The notes: a model not told the origin generated them from the letters alone. 64,000 nucleotides of DNA from Anastatus disparis (GCA_017163975.1 JAFFSR010000251.1:6200001-6264000); one strand, 5' to 3'. Shown: positions 1 to 15,000, counted from the first letter of the stretch. Made by a program: numbers and translations.

Positions 1-96
1 CGCCTTGCTAGTTCTGGTTACAATCGTGATGTTATGCTTTATTTGCCTAAATTCAAGGTTGAAAGCACCATCCCGTTGGAAGACCCATTGAAAGAG
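1..96 (+). CDS. Serpin constant exon (penultimate constant, partial at window start)
   Basis: Reading from base 1 gives 32 codons ending in the serpin signature [11 protein letters not shown] and IPLEDPLKE, then a GTATGT donor at 97. This is the conserved strand segment just before the LGMTDMF motif of the next exon. The exon ends in phase 0. Its start lies outside the window. Confidence 0.93.
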
Positions 97-3000
97 GTAT
101 GTAGATATTTTTCAGCAAATATTTATTAATATTCTTTTTCTTAACATTTGGCCAAAATTATTGCATTTTATTGCGATATTTAAAATCAAATGTTTATCAA
201 TGACTATTACTCGCTAAAATAGAAAATATAAAAATCAAATGCATTTCAAATTTTGCTTTTCTTAAGTTAATAGAGTGGCCACAGTTAAAACAAAGTACCA
301 TATGTGACTCGAGAACAAAGTTTTTTTTTCTTTAGAGTAATCACGGATCTCTAGAATAATATATAACCTTCCTCCCTAGTTACATAATGTATTATTATTT
401 AAAAATAACTAACAAAATGTTTTGTTATTGTATTGATAATAACGTTGAAGCAAATATTAAATCTATTTTGTTTGCAGAAATAAATTCTTTTCTTTCAAGA
501 AGAGAAACTATAATGTAACAGTTGTTGAAATAATTACGTGAGAATAATGACGCGTGAAAAATTGACGCGTGAAAAATTAATAACATAATTTATTCTTACG
601 TATAACTAGTCATTTGTATTCATCTTAGACTAATATTGTTTATTAAAATAGAAGTATAATTATTTAATCAATTAAAAAATGTAGCTCATGTATATATTGT
701 TATTTATTTCAGTTGGGCATGACTGATATGTTTCAAAACTCTGCAAACTTCAGTGGTATTTCCCCTGAAGCCCTTAAAGTTGGAAAAGTACTTCAAAAAG
801 CTTTTATCGAAGTTAACGAAGAAGGCAGTGAAGCTGCCGCCGTCACGGGTAAGTCATTTTTCAAATTTTTAATTCACTTTTTACTATTTTTTTTGTTTTT
901 GTTTGTCATCCAACTCTCTTCAAAGACCGAGATATTTTAAACTATATTTCGACTTTTTTTTCTTGGTGGTTTTCTTGGTGTTGCACTGGTGTTGGTTCTC
1001 TATTTCTTTCTTCTTTTTTTTATGAATATTTACTTTTATCTATAGATTGTTGTTTTGAATCTTTTTTTTTACTGTGTAGAAATTATTTTTTGGTATGGTT
1101 TTTGTGTTTTCGTGTGGGCTTGTATGTGCTTTTGTTTATTCTTTGTTTTTTTTTGAATTTAGTCTAGTCAACGAGAAAATATACTTCGTAATGCTGGCAA
1201 AGTAAGCGTATAAATTTTATATAAAAAAATTTTATTTTCCGTAAAACAGCGTGTGATATATTTTATTTGATAAAGTGTATACGTCGTCGATTCTCATCAA
1301 AAGAAAAAAAAATGGGTAAGCACTCCATGTTGTGTATTTGTTTAAAGGCGTTCTCCAGCCCCTTTTCACCCCCAAGCCGTTTGCACAATAGTTACGTCTT
1401 TTTAGAGAATAAATTTTATTTTATTTTACACTTTATACTGGCACAATTTAATTTTTTATCGCTTTTATAAACACGAATTTTGATTATCAGCCTATTTTAT
1501 ATTTTTTGTACTTTTTATAAAAATATTATACATTTAATTTTCATTTTTATCATTTTTATTGTTTTTGCAAAGAATTTTTTTCTTAATTTCAATGATGCAC
1601 CTACAAATAATTCTAGCTTTTTAAAAAATTAATAAACTTTTACAGATGTAATGTTACCTATTTTTATAGTTCTTAAAAATCGTATTTCGATTGGTTCTAG
1701 TTTCAATTTAATAATTCACTTTTCATATAAATATTCTATTTTCCTAAAAATTTATATAATTTTTACAATGAGTAAATTAATTTGCGTGATTTTTGTTCTA
1801 ATAACATTCCAATTGTTAAAATATATTTTTAGAGTATTGAAATAATTAATTTAAATTTTCATTGAATATTCGAATCCCACAGTAACTGACACATCTGTAA
1901 ATAATAATAATAAGTAAAATTTTAAATAAATGATATTTTCTATAGCGGAGGTGGCGAAGGCTCGAAGTTTTCCTCGGCCTCCGGCTAGATTATATATTGA
2001 TAGGCCTTTTTACTTCGTTATAAGTCACAGGAGAACGAAAACTACAATCATCGTTGGTGAAATTTTAAATCCATTATAAATTCCATACAGTTGAATACCT
2101 TAAAACATTATTTGTGCCAGTAAAAAAATAATTTACGTTAGGATATTACAATATCATGTAAGTTGCATAAATTATCAGTATTGATTCAGTATTAATAAAT
2201 TTCTTATTGATGGTATATTAGAAAATTATTAAAAGATGTATAATAAAAAAAGGAATATCAAATAAGTAAATTGAACTCAAATAAATTTTAGACACTTCAA
2301 AAATAATTTTCACAGTATCTAAGATCGAAATATAACTTTTTAGTGAAAACAAATTACTATTTCAAATTTATTCTTAAGGTATTTTTTTTTAATGTTTCTA
2401 TAAATACTTGAAAATTTAAAGCCGGAATTTCAGAATTAAAATTAAATAAATAAAAAAACGTTACTTTCTTTCATTTTTTATCTTATAAATCCAACTTTTA
2501 ATCTTTATTTTTATTAATTTTCCAAAATTCAAATTTTTATCAATTTTTAATAAATATTTATCATAATAATTTAATAACAATTTCTAATATATTCTCATGT
2601 TTCATTTAAAAAATTAAAATGTCAAAAACCTTACGAAGAAAAATTTATCATTTCCTGTTGTAAAGTATATAAGTTTAAGTATCATTCAGTGATTTTCAAA
2701 AATCACAAATGACAACGTTGAGTAGATCTTTTGTTTCCCAAATAGTCGCTCATAGAAGCCATTATACGCTGATTATAATATAATACGACCGGAGAACAAT
2801 TGATTTTTTTTTTAAGCTTATCAATTGATTAACGATAATACAATACGTTTAAATAAAATTTGAAATTTGACTTAACTTTCATATTTTAATGGCATTGAAA
2901 TATTTCTTATATATTATTTATCGGAAAACCTTTTACCTTTAGATAAAAAAAAAAACATTTTTATTCATATGAATGATAAATAGTAACATTTTATCTAAAA

Positions 3001-6000
3001 TTAATAATTAATGGAATATAATTTTAGTAGATTTACCCAACCCAATTACGTATATTTAGATTTTGATTATTAATTATGATTCATATTTTTATAAAGTAAA
3101 GCACGAAATATTTAATAACAATATAATATTAAGATTTTATGAACTCTTATCTTTTCAAAATACAACTTTTTACTCATCGACTCTTTATTATGATTATGTA
3201 TTTTATTAACTAATGATTAATCTTTTTTATATAGTAAAATACCAGAAATTTGGTAATAATGTCTGCTGAAATTCTGTACATTTTTATCTTTGTAACTACT
3301 AAGATCACAAATATTTGCTGTATAATTTTCTACATTCATTTTATTTATTTATTTATAATATATACACATATATTTTCTTATACATTCAAACATTATATCT
3401 ATAAGTATTAATGCAGAATATTTTATTATTTAAGATTCTTAAATTATTTTTCTAAATGTAAAAAAGATTGTTACTGACCTTTTCTTTTCATGTCATGTGA
3501 AATTTACAAACTTTAACAAATATAATAAATAGTTGTGATGTCTGTTCTAATATATGTACTTTTTTACAATAATTTTCAAATTAGAATTGAAAATAAATTC
3601 ACTTTTTTTCAATACAAAAAATTTTGTTATGTTAACAACAATTAGCCATAAAATTTAAATTTTAGATCTAGTTATGTAGTTTAGTATTTTAAGGTATCTA
3701 ATCTTAATCTAATCCCTTTTTTTAGTATTTTAATCGACTAAAGATTCTCAGAAATTCGAGTGAATATATTTTCTTGATAATGTAATTATTTTTATGCTTA
3801 TAATATAAATTATATATTAAAAAATTTTACTGAAATATATGGGTAATAATAGAAGATATTAACTTTTAGTATAAAAGAGTCGCGCTTCATACGTACTATA
3901 GTCTCCTACGCGAAAGATGATAATATTGACTAAATATAAATTATTCCTCTATATTATACGCAGTACTTTATATCCAGAAAGTTTAAAAATTTGTAATTTT
4001 TAATAATTGAAGAATGGAAAATATTGATTAACTTTTATTCCCCACGCACAATCGAATCATTTCACATTTACAAAGCCAGCGATAAAACACAATTTAGTAA
4101 ATTATTCTTTATGGAAATTCTTTAATAATATTCTTCTTATGAATTATAGATAGTAAATCATATTTTCTTCATACCATCTACAAATTCATTCAAACATTTT
4201 AAAATGTTTAAAAATATCTCTCCGAAAAAAAGTAAAATAAGTATGGGGATGTATCCCCGAACCCCACATAAGCAACACCAGACAATTCTGAATTTTTTCA
4301 AAATTATTTTTTAATTCTTTTGAAAATGTCTTCTAAAAAGATCTTTCATAATTATGAGCTGCGCATCAGCGCTATAATTATAAGTAATTGTGATGATTAT
4401 GAAAATAGTAGTTCAACTAATCTTGTTGGAAAATTGTATAAATAACCGAAATCAACTTTACTGTACATATTTGCTTTAACTGCGGTGCTTTGAAATTAAT
4501 AAATATTTTTAATAATTGAAAACCAGGTGATGGCGCATAAATTTCTGATTCATCCAATAGACAATATACAAAAAAATTATATTTTTCTTGAACATATTAC
4601 TCTTTCGTAAATGATAAGATCCCATGTATATTTTTGCTCCATCAAATGATATACATATTCTGCAAGTTTACTACTTATACTTTTATCAAAGTATTTTGAT
4701 AAAACGCGTATTTTTATTACTATAAAATAGACTACTAAATCGGATTGTTTCTCCGCATAATAACAATTATGCTTTTCTTATTACATCTTTTATATTTTCA
4801 AAATTAAAATTCTTTCATTATTCATCATCAGTTGTTAGTCCTTTTCTTAATATTAATATATAATTATTAATGAATGCGTTTTTCTATATTAATTTCGTTT
4901 TTCATTAATTTATAGAAAATTTTTTGTTGAGTTATAAATTGAAAAAATGTAACTTCTTTAATTGGCTATTCGAAATGAAAACTAACGGTTTTCAAAATTT
5001 TTTTCTTAATACAGCAGTGAAGTTCCACACTTATAGTATCCCGCCACCGACACCTGTGATTTTAATAAACAAGCCTTTTGTCTTCAAAATAATCGACAAT
5101 ACCAGGAAAGTCACAGTATTTGATGGCCACGTCGTGCAACCATGGGATTCTTAATTTTTAACGATAATAATCTGATCTAACCTAAATCATCAAAATTCAC
5201 CTAAAAACAGCCACAATATTTTAAAAAATAGTATTCATATTTCTTATAGGATTGTAACGTATTATAATAATAAACTTGTACAATACTGTAAATAACATTT
5301 AAAAGGCTATGATGAAAATATAATGTAAATATGAAAAGTTAATGAGTTTTTTTGTAATATAGAATCATATAACATTCAAATTTTCTTTTTCCAAATTAAA
5401 ATCCTCTTTCTTTAGAAAAATTTACATGATCAAAAACTTAAAGACTTTTACTCGATCAAACTTACAAAATTTTACGTATATATTATTTAAAATAAAAAAA
5501 AAATTTTTTCAAAGTGTAGACTAAAAGATCAATTGTAAAATTAATCTAATTAATCTAATTAATAAATTAAAAAAATGGTTGAAGTAATCAATAAATTTGA
5601 AAAGTAGATTATTATACGTTGAGAAGCAATAAACTTTAATTCTTATAAACTGATTCTTTATTTTCAACATTATTTCCTACGTTTATTTCCTAAACTTTAA
5701 ACTGTATTTATATAATTGTAAATAGATAGTATATGTAAATAGTAGATTGAGGTAACATAATTTTAATTATTACATTTTTATTTAATGCATGTTTAAAACT
5801 TACTATTTTAATAACTCTGGCTATTAAAATTGATCATCTTCTGCACAAAATTACTATTTCAACATAAGTTTAATTGATGTTTATCGAGAAATTTTTTTTA
5901 TCAAATTTTGTGGTTAGTATCATTTTAATTTATGTTGAGCATAAATTCTGCCCAGAACATGATCAATTTTCGACCAGAGAAAATAAATAAAAAATTAGTT

Positions 6001-9000
6001 TAAAATTTTTTAATAATAAGTTTAAAAGAGTGAAGCAATATGTTTATTATTTTTGTAGGGGAAATAACTGGGAGAGTTGAATTTGTGCTTCCTGATTTAT
6101 TAAGAGCAGATAGACCATTTTTATTTGTTATAGCCAACCAAGCAAGAGTTTTATTATTCCTCGGAAAATATACCGGTGATATTTAATATAAATAATATTA
6201 TATGTAAATAAAAATTAAATTTTTAAATATAGCTAATATATAGGTAATAATAAATATTTTTTAATTATACTCATAATAAACTAGAAACCCTGCATGATTT
6301 AAGTTAGTAAACAATATTAGTATCCAACTTCTACGTCTAAAGTTGAACAATATCAAGTCAAATACAGCGAACCTTATTAAAATTCATTGAGTGTATTTTT
6401 AGATATTGGATTATAATTACATATACATACACAGCCACTCACACACGCATTAGTGCGCACATACATACTCATGTATCATTCATGTATCGAATAAAAAACC
6501 TGGTTTTTAAAAATCGATTAAAAAGTGATTTTTTGATCGATATTGTTTTATTTCGTTAACAACGCCGTACAAGGCGTTAAACATATTTACAAATATCTGG
6601 ATCGAAGTCATATGCAAATCAAGTTGACGTCATGTGTTGTTATATACTGATGTTATATTGCATTAGAAAAAAGGAATATTTAAAGTGAGTTTATGAAACC
6701 ACGCATTTGTAAAATTTGAGTAAATGTGTCGGCCGATTTTATAACTTTTAGGCTACTTAGACCATTTAACAAACTTATCACGTTTATCGACTAAATTGTT
6801 TAGGAAATTTTTATTTTTTTACATTTTAAGTAATAGTACATTACGATACAAGTGACCTAAGTGGCACTTTATTACACGGCCGGAGTTATCGCCCGAGCGT
6901 AGCGAGGGCGATAACCCAGTGCCGTGTAATAAAGTTCCACTAAGGTCACGAGTATCGTATACTATTTTGTAGCACGTGGGACATAAATCCGCCAAATTAA
7001 ATCTGTACTCTTCAAAATCAGTAATAAACAAAAACTATGCACTCCACGAATTATAATTCAAAAAATAAAAGCGAAAACTATAAAAAACCAAACACTACGC
7101 ATCCTGTGAATGATAAATCGAAAAAAAGAAAAGAAAACTATAAATAAACTAAAACTAAACACTCCATGAATAATAGATCGAAAAAGAAAAAAAAGAATAT
7201 AATTTCAAAAATATACTCAAAATGTGTAATAATAATTAATTTTTATCAATATTATTGATATTATGTGAAATTGTTTGTTGAAATCATCTTCTATGAAGTC
7301 ATAAATTGAAATTTTGTTTCACGTATGAATTAGCGTCGTAGGAGTTCCCCGTAGCATTTTATTATACAACGCTGAAATGACTATATCTCTTCGCTTTACA
7401 TGTTACGCTACTATCAATTTTAGTTTTACTCGTATCTTACTTGCTTATAATTGTTATTTAATTTGAAGAATGTTAATGTAAAAGAGTTTCAATATACTAC
7501 AGCTTATTATTATTAATGAAAATACTTTAAAAAATAATTTACATATAAAATTATTTCTTATTATATATGTACGTTACCTAAGTAAATTCATTATTGTACC
7601 GTGTAAAAAAGTGCCACCTAGGTAACAGAAAAGTGTTACCTAAGTGCGGATTTAGGTCCCGCAGTGCTATAAATAAATTTAACGTGTAAAAAAATTCATA
7701 ATGTCTCGAAATGACGACTGAATTGATCATTCTTTACATTTCATTTACTCTTGCTGATGTTTAATTATTAGTTTCAGTTTTAGACAGAAGATTTATCATA
7801 GAATTAAAATTTAATACATTTTTTATATGAAATAATTATTATCAAAATTATTCTTTTAATCCGAAATATTAATAATTCAAACGAATGTATTCTACCAAAT
7901 ATATGTTTCAAAGCTAATTTCTTCATAAAATAATTGATCTAGTGTCTTTCGATATCAATTTAATTTTCAATTAACAAATTCTTTTAGTCTAAATTTAAAA
8001 AAACTTAATAATAAAATTTTAATAAAAACGGAAGGGTTTTCTCAAATCTTGAGAGATTATTCTGGAGGCATAAACATGAAGAAAGCCAACATTTTCAATT
8101 CTAACGTTCAATATTTCTCTAGTTTACATACTATCATTGGAAAAGTTACAAAATTTTTAAATAAATTATTCCTATAAATTATACACAGTACTTTATTTCT
8201 AGAAAGTTTAAAAAATTTTAATTTATAATTATTGGACAACTGAATATATTCAAAATTTTTATAATATAAAGTTCAGAGATTATCATTAACTTTTATTCCA
8301 CACGCGCAATCAAATCATTTCAAATTTACGAAGACCGCAGTTAAACAATTCAGTAAAATATTGTTTATGGAAATTCTTTAATAATATTTTTTCAAAATGA
8401 TGAATTATAGATAATAAAACATATTTTCTTCATAAAACTATCTGTGTTTATTAAAAACGTTTTACAAATGTTTAAAAATATCCCCCGAAATAAAACAAAA
8501 ATAAACAACACTCGATAATTCTGAATTTTTCAAAATTATTTTTTAATTCTTTTGAAAATCTTTTCGACTAGGATCTTTTGAAAAAATGATGAATTCAAGC
8601 AAATGAATATTCCAATAAAAATATGATTGGCTGAACGATCATTGTTATAATTGAAAAAATAATTTCTTCTTATTTTAACTCTCTTGTTACGAAATTGTAC
8701 AAACAGCCAAAATCAACTATACTATAAATATTTGCTCTAACTGTAGTGCTTTAATTAAAGACATTATTATTAATTAAAAACAAGGTGATGGCGCATAAAC
8801 TTCTGATTCATCTAATAGATAATATGTAAAATATTATATTTTTCTTAGAAATATTATTCTTTAGTAAATGATAAAATCCCATATATTTTTATTTCGTCAA
8901 ACGACGTACATATTCTATAAGTTTTTGACTTATATTTTTATCAAATTATTTGAGCAAGACCCGTGCTTTTCATTACTATAAAATATACTACTAAATCGGA

Positions 9001-12000
9001 TTGTTTCTTCGCATAATAACAATTATGCTTCTCTTATCATATCTTTTATAATTTCAGAATTAAAATTCTTTCATTATTCATCATCAGTTATTAGTCCTTT
9101 TCTTAATATTAATATATAATTATTAATAAACGCAATTCTAAATTAATTTTTTATATCATGAATTTATACATTTTTTCAATAAATCATACTATTCTAATAT
9201 TTATTGAAAAAATTTAGCAATTTTAATTGGCTAATCGAAATGAAAGTTAACGGTCATCAAAATTTTTTCCCCAATACAGCATTCAGGGTATTTGCGTATA
9301 GTTCCATCCAATTGAGTCCTGAGATATTCGTAAACAGGCCTTTTGTCTTCAAAATAATCGACAGTACAAGAAAAGTCACAGTATTTGATGGCCACGTCGT
9401 GCAACCATGGGATTTTTAATTTTTAACGATAATAATCTGATTTAACCTAAATCATCAAAATTCACCTAAAAACAACCACAATATTTAGAAAAATAGTATT
9501 CATATTTTTTATAAGATTTCAACTTATTATAATAATGAACTTTTGTACATTACTGTAAATAACATTTAAAAGGCTATGATGAAAATATAATGTAAATAAC
9601 AAAAATTAATGAATCTTGTTTGTATTGTAAAATCCATATAAAATTCAAATTTACTTTTACCAAATTAAAATCCCCTTCCCTTATGAAAAAATCTAAATAA
9701 TCAAAAACTTAAAGACATTTATAACTAAATTGTACGACATTATATAATAAAATATTTTTGCGATACTAAGAATCACAATATTTTTAATGTTTCTTTTATA
9801 ATAAATCAATGTATATATTATTAAAGATACAAAATAATGTAGACTAAAACATTAATCTAATTTTCATCCCCAAATTCCTATATCAATGAATAAATTAAAA
9901 AAATAATTTAACTATTCGATAAATTTGTAACGTGGATAAATAAATATCAAGAAGAAATAAACGTTATTTTAAATTTATTAAATTTATCATTTTATTTTTT
10001 ATAAATTAGTCTTGAAAAGAAAATGAAAAAAAACTTTTAATTACTATTTTTCGAAATGAAATAATTCTTTAAGTCTTATAAACTAACTCTTGAATTTTAA
10101 TATTATTTCCTATGATGTTATGATAGACTAAACTAAATCTATATAATTTAAATAGATGATATTTATAAATAGTAATTAAGGTAATATGATTTCAATTATT
10201 AGAAACACAATCTTTTATTTAGTGCATGTTGAAAACTTGCTATTTTAATAAAGTAAAGATAGAAATGTAATTTAAAATATTTTAATAATTAGTTTTAAAA
10301 AAGTGAAGCAATATATTTTATATTTTTATAGGGAAAATAACTGGTAGAGTTAAATTTGTGTTTCCTGATTTAATAAGAGCAGATAGACCATTTTTATTTG
10401 TTATAACTAACCAAGCAAGAGTCTTATTATTCTCTGGAAAATATGCCGGTGATATTTAACATTTTAAATATAACATCCTTAAGTTAATTTATTGTAAAAG
10501 GTTTATTATGTAATAATAAATGTTTTTAATTACACTAACAATAAAGTAGAAACCTTGCGGAATTTAAATTAGTAAACGATATTATATAATAGTATCCGAC
10601 TTCTACGTCTAAAGTTGAACAATATCAAGTCAAAGCTAACAAACCTTATTAAAATTCATTGAATGGTTCTTGAAATATTGAATGATAATTATATACATAT
10701 AGATGGACGCTCACACATATATTAGCGCATACATACATACACATGTATCATTCATGTTTCGAATAGAAAACCTGATCTTTTTTAAATGGTTTAGAAAGTC
10801 ATTTATTTTTTTATCGATATTGTTTTATTTCGACCACAACGCCCTAGATAGAAATCATGTAAATCAAGTCGACGTCATAACTCGTTTCACACTGATATTA
10901 TATGGCATTAGAAAAAAAGGAATATTTAAAGTGAGTTTATGATACCACGCATTTGTAACTTTTAAACTACTAACTCATAAAGACCTTGCATGCTTTTATG
11001 GTCCATAATAGCCTTGGTCGAATTTTATACAAATAATGATAATCAAGTATCATCACGTTATTTAAAATATCGATTTCCTTATACATTGTTCAGAACTTAC
11101 ATTTAAGATAAATATGACGATGTAGTCAATTTTATTAAAATTTTTAATAATATACAGTATCGAAAACAATTCATGTTAAATAAAAAAAATACGATCAAAC
11201 GTAAAACATTAAAACTTTTTATTAATTCTTCTAGCTCTAATGTTATTACCAGGAAGTGCACTTAAAACGATTATTAATGTGGATAAACCTTTTGTGTTTA
11301 AAATTACCAAAAATGAATTTACACTTTTCACTGGACACGTTAATGACCCAGAGATTTAAGGAATACTATTTTAATATACATTCTCTCTTAAGGTACGATA
11401 CAAATATTGTATTCTTAAAATCTACTAAATTGTTTGAAAAAAAGGCAGAAGATTTTCCGGTAGAATTGAAATTTAATATATTTCATATGTATGAAATATG
11501 TATTATCAAAATTAATCTCTTAATTCGAAATAATAATAATTCAAACGAATGACTTCTGTAACCGTACTACTGTTTTTAAATCTAATTTCTTTATAAAATA
11601 GTTGATTTAGTATCTGTCGAAATTAATTTAATTTTCAATTAAAGTTTATAAAAACACTCTTATTTTAAATTCAAAAAAACTTTCTAAAATTTTGTTAAAA
11701 CGAAACCGTAATGCCTTTTAATTTTTCTAATTCTTATTTAAATATAAACTTTTGTTAATCTGCTTTCCTTACATAGATTTTTTTATTACAATTAATTTGA
11801 GATTCGAAAATTATTAAACATTATTATAAGAATCTTTTCAAAGTTTCATATAAAAAATTTAAATCACGTGAAATTTTCATTAATTAATCTGGTAAAAAAA
11901 ATAATAATTGATATTATATTTTGATTAACAACTGGTCTTACTTAACTTAAACATTTAAATATTTTATTTTTCTTTATTTTCAAGCAGAACTCGAATCTGT

Positions 12001-15000
12001 AGGTTTCAAACAGGAATTTGAAGTGAATAGACTATACTTACATAAAGTATTTGAGAGCAAAAATCAAACTATTCTTTTTATTAGGAATTTCTTATATACC
12101 AGATTCAAAACTATGAAATTTTTAAATAAATAACTTGGGTGAACAGAATGTTAGGGTTCTGAGTCACATATTTTTTCAAATTTTTGGAGACTGTTCTGGA
12201 TGCATAAACATGAAGAAAACCAAAATTTTAGATCCTTACGCTAAATATTTTCATGGTTACAAGCAATTACAGAATGCTGAAAAGTTACTAGATTTTCAAA
12301 GACTAATATTTTTTCAACATTATTAGATAGAAGCTTAAAACTTTTTTTAAATGAAAGTTGCACTCAAATTCTTAAAATTTGAAAATCTAGTAACTTTTTT
12401 AGTACCATTTTATAATTGCCTGTAATCAGGGAAATATTAAGCGTTTTAGGGTCCATAATTTTGACTTTTCTCATGTTTCTGCATTTGTTCCTGAAATTTG
12501 AGTGAAATTGGTGACCCGGATCCCAGACACTCTCTTGGTATATATCAATATTTTTTTATCAATTTATTTAAAGTTTGTAAAAACTTAAAATTATGGCTGA
12601 CAGATATTAATTACATCATACACTGTTTAATAAGTACATTCAAAATCTGCTGTGAAAGTAAATACAAGTTTTTATTTCCAACTCAAAAGACTTCTTTTTC
12701 TATTAAAAATTAATGAGAGTAAAGTATAAATTATAGCGACTGATATTGATTATGCTAAGCATAGATACCTCTTATATAACGAAGGTTTTTTGCTTGTATT
12801 GTTAATTTCAAATCTGCCCTGAGAAAGTAAACTGTACTGTTCATGAAATGACGATTATTAATTCTAATTTTCTGAAAGCTATAAACATAAATGACATTCA
12901 TTTTATTATTATTATAGTATCAATTATTGTGGCTCATTGTTAAATATTATTTTTACAGAGATTAATAAGAAATTAAACACTAAAATTTTTTAATATTTAA
13001 ATCATATTAACATCTATCAATACCTACTATAAAATAGATCCAATCGTAAAAATGGATAGACCATTTTACTTTAAAATAATTTATAGTCAAAAAACTATTT
13101 CACTCTTTTTCTGCTACTTTGCTTAAACAAAAGAGTTCATTTGAATTGATTGCTTATCAAATAAACACATTGATTCATTGATGTAAGAATATTAAAAAAC
13201 AAATCTAAAAATAATTAAAAATTATTTATTTATAATATAAATAAATAATTATAAATAATTAAATTAATTTAAAAAAGAAATAAGTCCTAACGTGTTTATA
13301 AACGAGTAAGTCAATCTCGGATACTTGTCATTTAATACAACTATCATATTCCACCAACTTGAAATATTTTTCACAAACGTGTGATTTATTTGTTTTGTAT
13401 CTTTTTTAACAATATTAATATTTTACGCTTAAATTAACAAATTTAAATTTTTGTACTTAAGCTTTTACTATGAAAATAAAACAACAATCTTTCCAGAAAA
13501 TATTATAGCGCATTTTGCATATTTTGAGACATTAATGTACGTAGTTACTTTATAAATTTTTAAATTAAAATTTAGAGATTATTCTTATACAACCAAAAAA
13601 ATCAGATATTAGACGATAGGAATATTAAGAAAAAAATGTGTATACATATACACGGAGAAATATTTTAAATTTATTTTAAAATATTTAAATAAAAACTAAA
13701 TTATATAAATTTAACCAATATATTAATGATTTGCCAGTTTTCACTTGAAAAAAATTTTTTTAAATACAATCTAGTAACATTCGCTTCAAGTAAATAAAAA
13801 TTTGAAGTAACTTGTTCACTAACTTTTAATGTTCACTCATTGGTATCGTAACTTTTCGACAAATTCATAGCTATGTTATTGCTGCCAGTTTGATTGAGTC
13901 ATAATTGTTTTATAAAGCTTTAAATTGCTTTGAAATTTATCGTAAGTCTACTTATCGATTTTTTCTTTTAATTTTAAGAGTTTATCAACCATAAACAAAA
14001 TTACGTTTCGAAGACAAAATATTTGTGTGATTTAGTGAAAATTGGTAATATAACTGACATCGTGGACAAACTGAAATATTTTTAAAATGACTGTCCAACT
14101 TATAAGAATCATATAAACTAACAAAAGAACTATATTTAGTTGTATTTTATTCATTAATTATTGAAAGAATAGACTTTCAAATGTTGACTATATTTTTTTG
14201 TATTGGAATTAAGTAAAATAAGAAAAAATAATTGCTATTGATCTTTGATTAAGATGTACGCGTGAAGGAAAGTTATGTAAAATATTAATAATTATATATA
14301 TCTATAGTGCATATATGTAGATATATCTAGTATATTTTACATTATTTATTTTCTTAGACTTGGTTTAATCTAAATCTTAATTTTTTTCTTTTTGTATAAT
14401 TTCATTTTAAAAGAATATGTTCAAAAAATCTGCACGCATTGGCCTTTTCGAAACTTACATTTTTTAAAATTATAAGTCATATATAATATTTCAGTCAATA
14501 GATTACACCCGTTATATTATAAATCACTAAACTACTGACCTTCATACATCTTTTTGCTATTTACATTAATAAAAAGCTATATTTCGTACCATTTTTCGTA
14601 AACATGTTTCATCCATTAAAAAATACATTGACTGTATCTTAAATTACTTATTTACATGAATAAAGTTAAAGTGTACATTAAAACACAATATAAATGCGTT
14701 TTAATTTATTAAATACAATATGAGTTGTAACTATAAAAGTATCCGAAAATTCGCATCACAGACTTTATTAAAACTATAAGAATTGTATTTTCACAAATTA
14801 ATATGAAAAATATTATAATTATAAGAAGATTTTCAACGTGTTTTGGAATTCGAACTTGAGCAATCAGTATACGAATCCAATGCTCTACCAAGTAAACCAC
14901 TTAAAACCTGAGCCTTTCCTTTTAATATCCTATGCAAGATCAATCTTCCCTTTACTTAATTTTTTGAATACATGTTAAGAAAATATCTCCATCATAGCTA

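Larger units (their letters stand above)
3945..8010 (+). repeat. Tandem exon-bearing duplication, copy A
   Basis: This stretch matches 8165-11660 over long distances: intronic text around 3961 and 8191, both exons and their flanks, the region after the second exon (6290-6715 with 10550-10950), and 7795-8010 with 11440-11660. Copy A holds exons at 5015 and 6059. Where copy B has a third exon (11235), copy A instead has inverted-repeat transposons (6843-7669), and I find no counterpart of that exon. Boundaries are approximate, by eye. Confidence 0.75.
8165..11660 (+). repeat. Tandem exon-bearing duplication, copy B
   Basis: Paralogue of 3945-8010 with exons at 9280, 10332 and 11235. Intron similarity is high enough to follow by eye through several hundred bases around each exon, which implies a fairly recent event. 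Limits are approximate. Confidence 0.75.

Noticed and set aside
1061..1200. An additional terminal exon between 848 and 1946 (AG at about 1079)
   Set aside because: No DRPF core or GHV tail in the phase-1 frame after it.
4924..5154. Open frame through the serpin exon at 5015 from an upstream start
   Set aside because: The stretch before 5015 is intron ending in TACAG; the same intron text precedes exon 9280, and only the part after the acceptor matches serpin.
11256..11552. 98-residue open frame over exon 11235
   Set aside because: It is in a different frame from the serpin reading that fits the phase and the DKPFVFKI core.
14840..14902. Functional tRNA gene
   Set aside because: A- and B-box-like motifs are present, but the acceptor and anticodon stems do not pair well; called a tRNA-derived repeat instead.
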